Both the position numbers and the translations under genes were made by a program. This document shows, piece after piece, positions 21,588 to 29,593 of a DNA stretch of 64,000 bases. This DNA is from Microglena sp. YARC (lineage: Eukaryota; Chlorophyta; Chlorophyceae; Chlamydomonadales; Chlamydomonadaceae), in NCBI GenBank assembly GCA_022414725.1, contig CM039464.1:11724187-11788186 (forward strand), given 5' to 3'. Under the pieces are notes generated by a model. The model saw only the letters and a program-made list of their open reading frames with translations. It was not told where the DNA came from and ran no database searches. Numbering within the stretch: the first letter of the stretch is position 1; each line of letters starts with the position of its first letter.

Positions 21588-23738
21588 CTATTTCTTGTCC
21601 AAAGCATACCCATCAATCTGAGCCTGCAAGGAGGCCAGCTGCCGCGGAGTAAGCACACCTGGAAGGGCCAAGGCCATGGGCACCGGATTGGTAACCGGTG
21701 CACCAGGCTTGGTCTTACGCAGGTGCGGATGCTTCGTGAAACAGCGATCCTCCGAGTGGGTCGTCTTGCTGAGGCATGGGCCCCAAGTGCAATCCAGACG
21801 CCGCTTGTTGGAACCGGAACCCTGAGAACCAGATCCCTGCCCACGCTGAATCGCAGCATTGGCAGGAACCTGGGGAGCGTCCCGGGACCAACCAGGATGC
21901 CTGGAGTCGGACCTGGGGAGAGCAATGTTCAAAATGTCGAGAGACCTATATGCCTCCAGACAAGACCAGTAATCGACAGCCTGTCTGTTAGCCAACATCA
22001 TACCGTACTGGATCCGCAGCAATTCAAATCGGATCAAACGGATCCCATTCACAATGGTTTCCATGGCGTGGCGCTGAGTGACAGGATGTCCAGCACTGCG
22101 GAGGTCAGTGCACAGACTGCGAACCATGCGAAAGAAATCATCGACACGGTCAGAAGGGCCCATGTGCGCATTATGAAGTTCGATACGCATGAGAGGGACT
22201 CTAGAGGGAAGGGCATCAGACTGCGTCTTCCGGATATCCAAAAGGATATCCTGAGGGGTGGCAAAGTCCTGGTATACCTTGACCATATCGTCCTCCATGT
22301 TCGCGAGCATCATAGTTAAACACATGAACTCCTGACGTTCGAGAGGCAGTGCACTGAACCCCAACAGTGCAGGATCAAACCGAGACTCACCATGAATGAG
22401 GGTATTAGACCCAGCTCCAATCGCAGAAGGGACAGGAGCCAAGGACCTACGAATGTCCATGAAATACTCCGCAGCAAGACCAGCGTCAAGAGCGCGCTGG
22501 TCGTCTATGTTCCTAATCACAGGAATGGACCTCGCAACACTCATAAGCAGCTCGAAATCTGGGCTAACAGGACACATAGGGACAGGCACTCGCACAAACT
22601 GATAACCAAGCTTCTCGTGATCACTACGCCTCGTACCACCAAAGGAAACACCATGATCTGGGGGATACAGAATCCCAGAAGTGACTGGACCAAGAAAAGA
22701 ACGACACCTGGTACCAAGCTCAGAGAAAGCCATCACTCGGCGATGCCTCAGCTTCACACTAACATTTGCCATTGTAGCCTGCATATCCATCCGACCGTAC
22801 AAAGAGCGGTTCAAGGACTCACCATCCCGTCGATCCATGTTGATCAGGCGGTAGTCCCGAAGGTTCAAAGTCGGAGGAGATCCGCCAGTGAGCAGATGCT
22901 CCCAAGATGCGCAAGACCGCGTATGCAGCATAGGAGGAGGGCCAGGGGCAGGAGGCAGCTCCACCGGCGGAGGCGGAGGGGGTTCCAGGGAGGCACCAGC
23001 AGCAGAGGTGCGTGCAGAGGAAACAGCAGCCTCGCGAGAGCGAGTGTGGTAGCCAGGGAGGCCACGCTCTATGGGGGCAGATGCAGAGGAAAAAGAAGCA
23101 AAGCCCTTCAAGAAAGTGGGCTTAGCCACCTCCGGGTAAGCCGGGGGAACAGGCTCAAAGGGAGGCGCCGACGAAGGCTGAGGCTGATACACAGGCGAAA
23201 GCTCTCGATTAGGCATCTGCTGATCAGGAGGCTCATACACCGGCGAAACAGCGGAAGTCTCAAAGACACGAGTGGCAGCAGCAGATGGGGTCACGCCAAT
23301 TAAGTCAGCACTCGTAGCACTCTTCAAGTCCTCCTCATCATCAGTAGTAGTAGAGTAGTCTTCATCATAATTGAAAGGGACGAAAGGAGGCTGCGGGTCT
23401 GATGCACAACGGATGATCTGTGTCTGTACACAACACAGCTTCATCAGGACATCCTCAACATCAGAGGAAAGGCGTCGAACATTGAGAGAAGGAACCGTAA
23501 AGTTGGAGGATTGATCGGGGGGGGTTACTTCCTTGATGGCGGAAGGACCCTCCTCTCCGGCAGCAGAGGCCGCTGGCGCGCAGTCGTCTAGCCAATCTAG
23601 AGGAACCTTCACCCCCGTTGGGAGGATTTGGTCGCATCCATTGCTCACAATGACACTGCGGATCCCACGAGCCCATGAAACACCATTAAGTTTGGTAAGT
23701 TTCACAAAGCCGGCAGGAGGCCCTCGCGGAAGTTGCAT
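21588..23738 (-). CDS. Copia gag (capsid and nucleocapsid)
   Basis: The first ATG (23738) is 37 nt after the 5' LTR. The encoded protein has about 716 residues, long for a copia Gag. The N-terminal 300 residues are Pro/Ser-rich and partly acidic; the centre holds the helical Gag-type region with FFRMVRSLCTDLRSAGHP. A zinc knuckle near the C-terminus is CTWGPCLSKTTHSEDRC, spaced C-x4-C-x5-H-x4-C rather than the canonical C-x2-C-x4-H-x4-C. It ends with a single TAG (21588-21590), and the same frame then runs into protease. I infer Gag-Pol is made by readthrough, which would set the Gag to Pol ratio; most copia elements use one uninterrupted frame or a frameshift. Confidence 0.9.
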   Translation of the reverse strand: MQLPRGPPAGFVKLTKLNGVSWARGIRSVIVSNGCDQILPTGVKVPLDWLDDCAPAASAAGEEGPSAIKEVTPPDQSSNFTVPSLNVRRLSSDVEDVLMKLCCVQTQIIRCASDPQPPFVPFNYDEDYSTTTDDEEDLKSATSADLIGVTPSAAATRVFETSAVSPVYEPPDQQMPNRELSPVYQPQPSSAPPFEPVPPAYPEVAKPTFLKGFASFSSASAPIERGLPGYHTRSREAAVSSARTSAAGASLEPPPPPPVELPPAPGPPPMLHTRSCASWEHLLTGGSPPTLNLRDYRLINMDRRDGESLNRSLYGRMDMQATMANVSVKLRHRRVMAFSELGTRCRSFLGPVTSGILYPPDHGVSFGGTRRSDHEKLGYQFVRVPVPMCPVSPDFELLMSVARSIPVIRNIDDQRALDAGLAAEYFMDIRRSLAPVPSAIGAGSNTLIHGESRFDPALLGFSALPLERQEFMCLTMMLANMEDDMVKVYQDFATPQDILLDIRKTQSDALPSRVPLMRIELHNAHMGPSDRVDDFFRMVRSLCTDLRSAGHPVTQRHAMETIVNGIRLIRFELLRIQYGMMLANRQAVDYWSCLEAYRSLDILNIALPRSDSRHPGWSRDAPQVPANAAIQRGQGSGSQGSGSNKRRLDCTWGPCLSKTTHSEDRCFTKHPHLRKTKPGAPVTNPVPMALALPGVLTPRQLASLQAQIDGYALDKK

Positions 23739-23757
23739 TATCAAAGCAGTGGTAGTG

Positions 23758-23775
23758 ATGAGGAGCCCAATAACC
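23758..23775 (-). promoter_or_regulatory. Putative copia primer-binding site (half-tRNA type)
   Basis: Immediately downstream of the 5' LTR the minus strand reads GGTTATTGGGCTCC. Drosophila copia and yeast Ty5 prime from the anticodon-stem half of initiator tRNA-Met, with a PBS starting GGTTATGGGC. The match here is close, with one extra T. The tRNA of this organism would have to be checked. Confidence 0.45.
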
Positions 23776-24099
23776 TATCAGCTTGAAATCACTCCGGTAG
23801 AGTGGACAGTAGATTAAAGCAGCGGAACAGACGCACCAATCTATACACGGAGACAAGGATAACGTTACAGACACAGGAGACCCATAAAGGGGCACCTGTG
23901 GTGAAAGGAGGCGGTAGACAGGAACCTAACAGGGTACAGATCAGACCGGAGACGTAGGTGACAGGAAGCTGCCACTGAGTCATCTCAAGATGACTCAGTC
24001 CCTCGGGAAGCTGGCTCAGGAGAGCCGATAGTTCTAAGGGAGTACATAAGTAGTCACCAAGTCATAAAACGCGTGAGAGCACCGCTATACATGCTGATA
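23776..24099 (-). repeat. 5' LTR of copia element
   Basis: I read this as identical to the copy at 17160-17483 over all 324 bp, with the same TATCAGC...GCTGATA ends and followed by the second GTAGC. The element promoter and polyadenylation signals should lie here, though I cannot identify them individually. Confidence 0.92.
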
Positions 24100-24104
24100 G
24101 TAGC

Positions 24105-24543
24105 GCCTACGAAATGTGCTTCGGAAAAAGTGACCTGTCAGGATATTATATTATTTTTATCATTTGTGTTATATCCATAAATGTCACCCAAGTAGTTTAG
24201 AAGGGTGGTTGACATGTGGCAAATTTTAGAAGATGACTAATACTTTTGAACAAGCCTAATCCTACCACAAAAAGTTGTCTGCAACATGGCTAGATTAGAT
24301 TGTGACCAAACCTCTCCACACTATTTTTTAAGTGGAGACGGATATATGGAAGCGCCCTATCGCAACGGGGAAGTATTAAATGTGATTTATGTGATGTAGG
24401 TCAAGTTCAAGATTAACATGATGTGATTTTTGAATGAAGCCAGATATAGCCATGAAATCCTTTTGAATGTGAGCCGCAATTGTCACAACCTGATTTCTCA
24501 ATGTGAGAACAAAATGATTCCTTTAAATTACTTGATGAGCAAC
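24105..24543. other. Unassigned AT-rich stretch right of copia element
   Basis: This is the other side of the copia target site, so it was originally continuous with 17154. It may be the 5' UTR of the large LINE or the flank before that LINE. I see no ORF, tail or repeat in it. Confidence 0.3.
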
Positions 24544-24625
24544 ATTGGCGGTTTACCCCAGTGAAAGCAAACGGGCTGCCCCCGTCAACCTCAAGCCTCG
24601 TTACAAGGCATCTTATTTATTTATT
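24544..24625 (+). repeat. Dispersed short repeat family R1, copy
   Basis: The core reads CAGTGAAAGCAAACGGGCTG, then a CCCC-rich block, then TCAACCTCA-GCCTCGTTACAAGG and TTATTTATTTATT. Related copies lie at 47222-47293 (reverse), 48790-48905, 49811-49896, 51458-51560 (reverse), 54919-54975 and 55075-55160. Several begin at a poly-C/G tract followed by CATTGGTGGTTGG. The T-rich tail suggests a SINE-like element, but I cannot identify its source. Confidence 0.55.
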
Positions 24626-24934
24626 TTATGTGCAACCCTGAGGTGGAAGGTCACAAGAAGTAGCCTTTGCTTGTCAATGATTGTACGCAGAGATTGGATC
24701 AAATACATTTGTATAGGAATGCTTTGATCTGAATTGATTATGTTACTGCCACAAGACAGCAAGCAACCTGACAGGCTGGAGCCATGTAACCATGTTTAAG
24801 TCACTACCACATAACAGATTATGTGGAGGTGTACTTCAGGGGTTTCTCCAGCACTACATCTAGCGGTGAGGGCCAACAGGCATTGTTCGAGGACATTGGG
24901 CCAAACTAAATACAATCGTTGATGATACTCAGCG

Positions 24935-24967
<33 letters not shown>

Positions 24968-24990
24968 ACGCCCCCCCCCCCACGCCCCCC
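24935..24990. repeat. Poly-C tract
   Basis: A 33-nt C run is followed by two shorter C runs separated by ACG. It is similar to the poly-G tracts elsewhere read on the other strand. Confidence 0.9.
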
Positions 24991-25159
24991 CATGGCCTGC
25001 TCTAAACAAGTATCAATAACAAGGATATGAGATCAGTTCATACCTCGTACCCTTGAAAGCCGTACCCTTTTAAGCTGCCTTAGACGAGCAGGGCGGTACT
25101 AGCAAGTCTGAGTCAGATCTTCTTTGAGCTGCCTAATTTATAAGTTCCTGGAAAGTTGT

Positions 25160-25215
25160 GTACGGGTCAGAATGGTCACCACAACCGGAGGAGTCTCCGG
25201 TTCGAATCTACACCT
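25160..25215 (+). repeat. tRNA-derived SINE piece
   Basis: A GGTTCGAATCT B-box at about 25199-25208 closes a CCGGAG/CTCCGG stem-loop like a T-arm. No complete cloverleaf is apparent, so this is a tRNA-related fragment rather than a gene. Confidence 0.45.
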
Positions 25216-25509
25216 AGACATGTGCACTAGAAATCCCTGGTTTCCGTGGTTCTCGCTCGGGGGGTAACTGTTCTCTGCAATGTGCAGACGGATAGACGCC
25301 AAACCTGGCGTATAGAACCTTGTAACAATTTTTCTTCTTCATACCTCGAACCTTGCCAGCAGTAAAACACGTAGGATGATCGACATACACGGCTTGTTTA
25401 TATCAGTGAATTCTTCAGCTGAAGAGCCAAGGAAATGTAGGATTTCAGGGCGCAGACAAGAATAGCTTATCCCTGGTTTCTTGCCTGTTATCTACGGTTT
25501 TGCCTTGTA

Positions 25510-25705
25510 ATGATAACGCCTGTTGGGGCGTGGTGTTAATGGAGCCCGTCGTACGCGGGTGGGGAGCGGTCTCCTACCTCAACTGGACAAGCTACCATCG
25601 CGGTTGTCAAGGACCTGCAACGCCAAGAGCGACCAAAGGGGGAGTCGAACCCCCGACTCTTCTTCCTCAAGCGATCTGGTCTACCTCAAGACACTTGTAT
25701 ATCAC
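25510..25705 (-). repeat. tRNA-like SINE piece (minus) with dispersed partner sequence
   Basis: On the minus strand GGGGGTTCGACTCCCCC (about 25638-25656) is a perfect T-arm with B-box. The adjoining block at 25510-25610 (ATAACGCC...GCGTGGTGTTAA...AGCTACCATCGCGGT) recurs reverse-complemented at 59268-59352 and partly at 50590-50692. A tRNA-headed SINE family is the simplest reading. Confidence 0.5.
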
Positions 25706-25859
25706 TGAAAGGGCTCGCCTGTTATCTACGATTTTGCCTAGTATACTTCGTGGTTTCCGTGGGTATCGCACGGCAGGACTAGGAATTGGAAGACGGTGAG
25801 CAGCCCAAAGTTTACTGAAGGAGCATGTAACAATTCAATCCAATCTAATATTTTGGTTG

Positions 25860-26056
25860 GGGTGGGGTGTGTGTGTGTGGGGGGGGGGTACGTACAGTCG
25901 TATCTCCTAATAATGATATCTCACACCCCAGCTTGATGTTTGATCTACCGGAATTTATATCTCCGTAGCAAAGGCCCTGTTCAGCTCATGACACACAGAT
26001 CTGCTGCCATCCTCGCATATCGTGAGCAAGGGTGACATGCATGGCAGCCTCAATCA
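25860..26056. other. Spacer with GT/G-rich run
   Basis: A GTGTGTG/GGGGGG run lies at 25864-25893, and nothing recognisable follows before the RING exon. Confidence 0.4.
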
Positions 26057-26290
26057 CTACTCCATTACCAAATGCTCCAACACCTGGGTGCGACAAACAG
26101 GGCATTTGGATGACTTTGCCAGCACCTCACCACAGCAGCGGGAGCACAAGATAACGTGGCCGCAGGGATGCAAGAACACATCCCGCTCATTATCCAAACA
26201 CACAACACACAGCAGCTCGTCATCATCACCCCCCCTTGGCTCCACGCTACCTCTACCACCACCTGCACCACCCTCCCATGTATCTTCCTG
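26057..26290 (-). CDS. RING-finger (C3HC4) terminal exon
   Basis: The frame ends at 26057 and encodes a Gly-rich lead, then CVVCLDNERDVFLHPCGHVI and LCSRCCGEVLAKSSKCPVCR. The metal ligands fit C-x2-C-x11-C-x-H-x4-C-x2-C, with CPVC as the last pair, so this is a C3HC4 RING of the kind found at the C-terminus of ubiquitin ligases. The acceptor GATGCAG lies just before 26290, in phase with the exon at 26336-26473 if a 45-nt intron with a GC donor is accepted. Whether it belongs to the armadillo gene upstream on the same strand is inference. Confidence 0.75.
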   Translation of the reverse strand, partial: QEDTWEGGAGGGRGSVEPRGGDDDELLCVVCLDNERDVFLHPCGHVILCSRCCGEVLAKSSKCPVCRTQVLEHLVME

Positions 26291-26335
26291 CTGCATCAGA
26301 TGCTTCTCTGCATCCTTGCCCCCACCCTACAACGC

Positions 26336-26473
26336 CTGATCAACTGCCAGCTGCTTTTCTTCGGTCTTCCCCTTCTCCATCTTCTTCTCCTTCTGTCGTT
26401 GCTTCTTCTCCTTCTTGGATTTAGCCTTGGTCTCCTTCATGGCTTTCTCCCTCTCCTCCTCTTCCAACAATAC
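26336..26473 (-). CDS. Lys/Glu-rich coiled exon upstream of RING
   Basis: From the acceptor CCCCAG at 26474, 46 codons stay open to a CAG|GCGTTG boundary. The peptide is extremely charged (EEEEREKAMKE, KSKKEKKQRQKEKK) and should form a helix or coil. It sits between the armadillo exon and the RING exon on the same strand. A possible small exon lies at about 26564-26630 (ADPDGITSKALLINPYRAV, ending with a GTAAGA donor). Confidence 0.45.
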
Positions 26474-26639
26474 CTGGGGTGAAAGCAAGAGAGGACACAT
26501 TTCTGCACTTCCTTCTGTATGTGCATGTACAGCTCTTTATCAGCGCTATCCACAGTCTTACCACAGCTCTGTAAGGATTGATGAGTAAGGCCTTGCTTGT
26601 GATACCATCAGGATCGGCGCCAGATGAAGGAGTACATCG

Positions 26640-27060
26640 TGTTCGACCCTCCGCATAGTAATCACATAGCACAGTATTCATATATAGCATAGCAATATAG
26701 CAATATTCATACATAGTAATCATATAGTACTCATACATAGTAATCATATAGCAATATTCATATATAGCACAGTAATTATAGAGCACAGTATTCATATTCA
26801 GGCCCACAACCCCTGCACAACCCCAACCACCATCATAGTGTCATCACCACCACCATGACATTCACCATCACCACTGGCACTTCATTCTTGTCACCACCAC
26901 CACCACCACCACCACCATAATAGTGTCATCTGCACCATCATGACATTCACCATCATCACCACCACCACTGCAACCATGTCATCCCCCCACATGCCCAAGC
27001 CCATACCCATCACAATTGTCACACCCGCCCTGATCACCACCCACACCACAACCCTACCAA
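26640..27060. repeat. Simple repeats (ATTCATA-type and CACCAT/ACC)
   Basis: Positions 26655-26790 hold repeats of CATATAGCA/ATATTCATA type, and 26818-27050 hold CAC/CAT-rich repeats. They are probably intronic. Confidence 0.7.
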
Positions 27061-27081
27061 TTAAATACCACGAGCTCTCAC

Positions 27082-28394
27082 CTGCATAAGCCTGTCAGAG
27101 TCCACAGGCTCCGCAACTGAGGCGGTGCCCCTGGGATGTTAAAGAGCGGATGTTGAACTACCCCTTGAAGTCTGCCCACTCATACGCTTCCCCTTGGATA
27201 CGCAATGCTGGCACGAACACACGTCCCGCAATGACACATGGAGCATGTCCAGCTTCTCCTGCACCTGAGGTGGGGTGTTACTATCAGCCCGGACTGCCAG
27301 TAGAGGAAGAATGATACCAGCCGCAGCCAGCTCTCTCCGGATGCTAGGACTAATTGAAGCGAGAAGGCTTAGAACACTTGAAGTCCCAACCAGTGCATGC
27401 TCTGGAGAATCGACTTGCAACAATGTCAATAATAAGGGGAGGAAGGAAGTTGCAGATGTAAACATGACACGAACACGAGGGCCAGACAATAATGTCGTGA
27501 CAATCAATGACGCAGTCGAAACAACAGGAGCAGTTGTCCGAGGATTAATCATCAATCCCACCAAGGGAGAGATGGCATCGGCAGCAGCTACACGTTTCCT
27601 GTTATAAGTATTGCAGGCTGCTAGTTGCATAAGTGATCCCACTATCAGTACCAGCATGGAAGATTCAATTCCTGCTGACAGCAAGGCAACCAGGGCGGGT
27701 ATGCCGCCAACAAATACCATCTTGGCCTGGTTGTCGCGATTGCTGGAAACTAGATTTATAAGAGCATATGCTGCCTGCTTTTGCACATCTGCTGGAGTGT
27801 TGGCGGACAACAATGCAACCAAGGGTGGGATGGCACCAGCAGATGCCACGTTGTCTTGGTTGCTAGTATTGTTGACGACTAAATGTGATAGGGCAGATGC
27901 TGCCTGCATTATTTGCACAACTGCTGGAGTGTTGGCGGACAATAATGCAACCAAGGGAGGGAGGGCACCAGCAGATACCACCTTGCCTTTGATTTCAGTA
28001 TTGTTGACAACTAAATGTGCTAGAGCAGATGCTGCCTGCACTTGTACACCTGCTGGAGTGTTGGCTGACAACAATGCAACCAAGGATGGGATAGCACCAG
28101 CAGAAGCCACCTCGCCTTGGTTATCAGTATTGTTGACAACTAGCTTGGTAAGAGCAGATGCTGCCTGCTCTTGCACACCTGCTGGAGTATTGGCTGACAA
28201 CGATGCAACCAAGGATGGGATAGCACCAGCAGAAGCCACCTCGCCTTGGTTATCAGTATTGTTGTCGGCTTGATGACCTAGAGCACATGCTGCCTGCTCT
28301 TGCACACCTGCTGGTGTGCTGGCGGATAATGATGCAACCAAGGGTGGGAGGGCACCGGTAGAGGCCACCTCGCATTGGTTATCAGTATTGTTGA
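27082..28394 (-). CDS. Armadillo-repeat protein, C-terminal exon part
   Basis: At least six tandem armadillo repeats of about 42 residues occur, with consensus VASAGAIPPLVALLS, ANTPAGVQ-QAASAL and LVVNNTDNQG, followed by three more diverged ones. The DNA of neighbouring repeats is nearly identical, implying recent internal duplication. Armadillo arrays form a superhelical binding surface; Vac8/ARMC-like proteins are the nearest type. The frame meets TAA at 27139, but the same frame continues 19 more codons to a good donor (CAG|GTGAGA at 27082). The 5' side ends at the LINE target site 28384-28394. This part joins in frame to 33394-34324 once the LINE is removed. Confidence 0.85.
28384..28394. 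repeat. LINE target-site duplication, left copy
   Basis: AGTATTGTTGA is present here and again at 33394-33404, directly outside the LINE ends. On the coding strand it encodes part of the NNTD armadillo motif. Confidence 0.85.
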
Positions 28395-28684
28395 AATTGA
28401 AATTGAAATTGTTACATCCGTGTAGAACCGTTACTCACAGGACGTGAAGTTAAGGACACCATAGCGTAAGCCGGAGCTAGCTATAGTCACCGTAGGACCA
28501 TCTCAGTAAAAAGAATTACCAACTACATCATACCAGTGCAGCTTAATACGGGGGTTTTTCACCCCGGTTGGGAAGCACCGGCACAATACAGCTGGAAAGA
28601 CAAAACCTGAGAGGGGGGACGGTCTGTGTGCTAGTCCCCGGGTATCGACCCGGGGTGTGCTTCCATAAAGCGTCTGCACTGTAA
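28395..28684 (-). other. LINE 3' UTR with (CAATTT)n tail
   Basis: It is near-identical to 29290-29576 read on the other strand, which defines the family 3' end. It contains a CCCCGGGTATCGACCCGGGG hairpin and a GGGGTGAAAAACCCC hairpin, possible recognition structures for the element's own reverse transcriptase. The tail is short CAATTT repeats rather than poly-A. Confidence 0.75.
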
Positions 28685-28701
28685 AATACTCTGAAAGCTA
28701 G
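28685..28701. repeat. Target duplication of nested LINE, left copy
   Basis: AATACTCTGAAAGCTAG recurs at 29577-29593, giving a 17-bp duplication (the first three bases could be tail). Confidence 0.8.
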
Positions 28702-29312
28702 CGGGCCACATCCTGGCGGGCTGCACACACCGGACTTTCAAGGGGCTCTACATCAAGAGACATGACGCCGCAGTGCGACTCATCCACAAGGCCATCTGCA
28801 CAGGAGCCCTAGGATCTCGCAGAATGATCATGGACGCTGGCAAGGAAGAGGACCTCCCCAGGGGGGTCCTGGGCAAACGTCTCCCCGACTGGCTACGCCC
28901 CTCCACTATTACTGTAGCGGATTGGAAGAGGATGAGACCTGATCTTGCCGTCCTACCTGACATAGACTCTCCTACATGTATGTCTGATAAAGAACTCTGG
29001 ATTCTTGAGCTTGGATACTGCTCTGATACTAATCACGCTACTAAGTTTATTACTAAACATGCCCAACATGTTGAATTAGTAAATGGCCTTCGATCGGCTG
29101 GATACCTTGTTCACTATGAAGTTATTACCGTTGGTACAACTGGTACTACTCCTACCTCTTTTTTTACTTCTATGACCATTCTTGGACTTCAGAGATCCTG
29201 TGCCCTCAAACTGGCGGACACAGTCCATTCTCACACCATTACTAGTTTCCAGAGTATTTTACAGTGCAGACGCTTTATGGAAACACACCCCGGGTCGATA
29301 CCCGGGGACTAG
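28702..29312 (+). CDS. LINE restriction-like endonuclease (RLE), intact C-terminus
   Basis: The frame gives about 200 residues of the RLE: RPDLAVLP, then KELWILELGYCSD, KFITKHAQH and a VITVGTTGT-PTSF ending. A PD pair, an E about 22 residues later and a downstream K are the PD-(D/E)xK pattern of R2-type LINE endonucleases. The true C-terminus is RRFMETHPGSIPGD and a TAG. It is truncated at the N-terminal side, so not functional alone. Confidence 0.75.
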
Positions 29313-29576
29313 CACACAGACCGTCCCCCTTCTCAGGTTTTGTCTTACCGGCTGTATTGTGCCGGTGCTTCCCAACCGGGGTGAAAAACCCCCGTAGTAA
29401 GCTGCACTGGCATGATGGGGCTACGGTGCCTGTTGTCCAGGCATCGGTGGTAATTCTTTTTACTGAGATGGTCCTACGGTGACTATAGCTAGCTCCGGCT
29501 TACGCTATGGTGTCCTTAACTTCACGTCCTGTGAGTAACGGTTCTACACGGATGTAACAATTTCATTTTCAATTTC
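28702..29576 (+). mobile_element. Second Dualen-like LINE copy, 5'-truncated, nested in reverse orientation
   Basis: It begins within the CCHC-finger region (GHILAGCTHRTFKG) and runs through the complete restriction-like endonuclease to a stop at 29312. It carries the 3' UTR and a tail of CATTTTCAATTTC type. It differs from the host copy at only a handful of amino acids over this part, so both are young. Confidence 0.88.
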
Positions 29577-29593
29577 AATACTCTGAAAGCTAG

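Larger units (their letters stand above)
17160..24099 (-). mobile_element. Ty1/copia LTR retrotransposon, nearly intact and very young
   Basis: The element is 6940 bp with two 324-bp LTRs that I read as identical base for base, flanked by GTAGC. On the minus strand the order is LTR, primer-binding region, gag with zinc knuckle, TAG, protease, integrase, reverse transcriptase, RNase H, LTR. Integrase before RT defines the copia superfamily. Only two lesions are visible: the TAG between gag and pol, at a place where a controlled stop makes sense, and a one-base frameshift in early RT. Identical LTRs mean insertion was recent. It landed upstream of, and in line with, LINE ORF1. Confidence 0.95.

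Noticed and set aside
22392..23303. 303-codon plus-strand basic protein
   Set aside because: It is the antisense of copia gag, whose strand is fixed by the protease, integrase and RT motifs downstream.
25638..25705. Functional tRNA gene on the minus strand
   Set aside because: The T-arm is good, but I could not build complete acceptor and D-arm pairing, and the block recurs as a dispersed repeat, so a SINE is more likely.
27275..28273. Plus-strand frames with ADNNATKGG repeats
   Set aside because: They are the antisense of the armadillo repeats, periodic for that reason.
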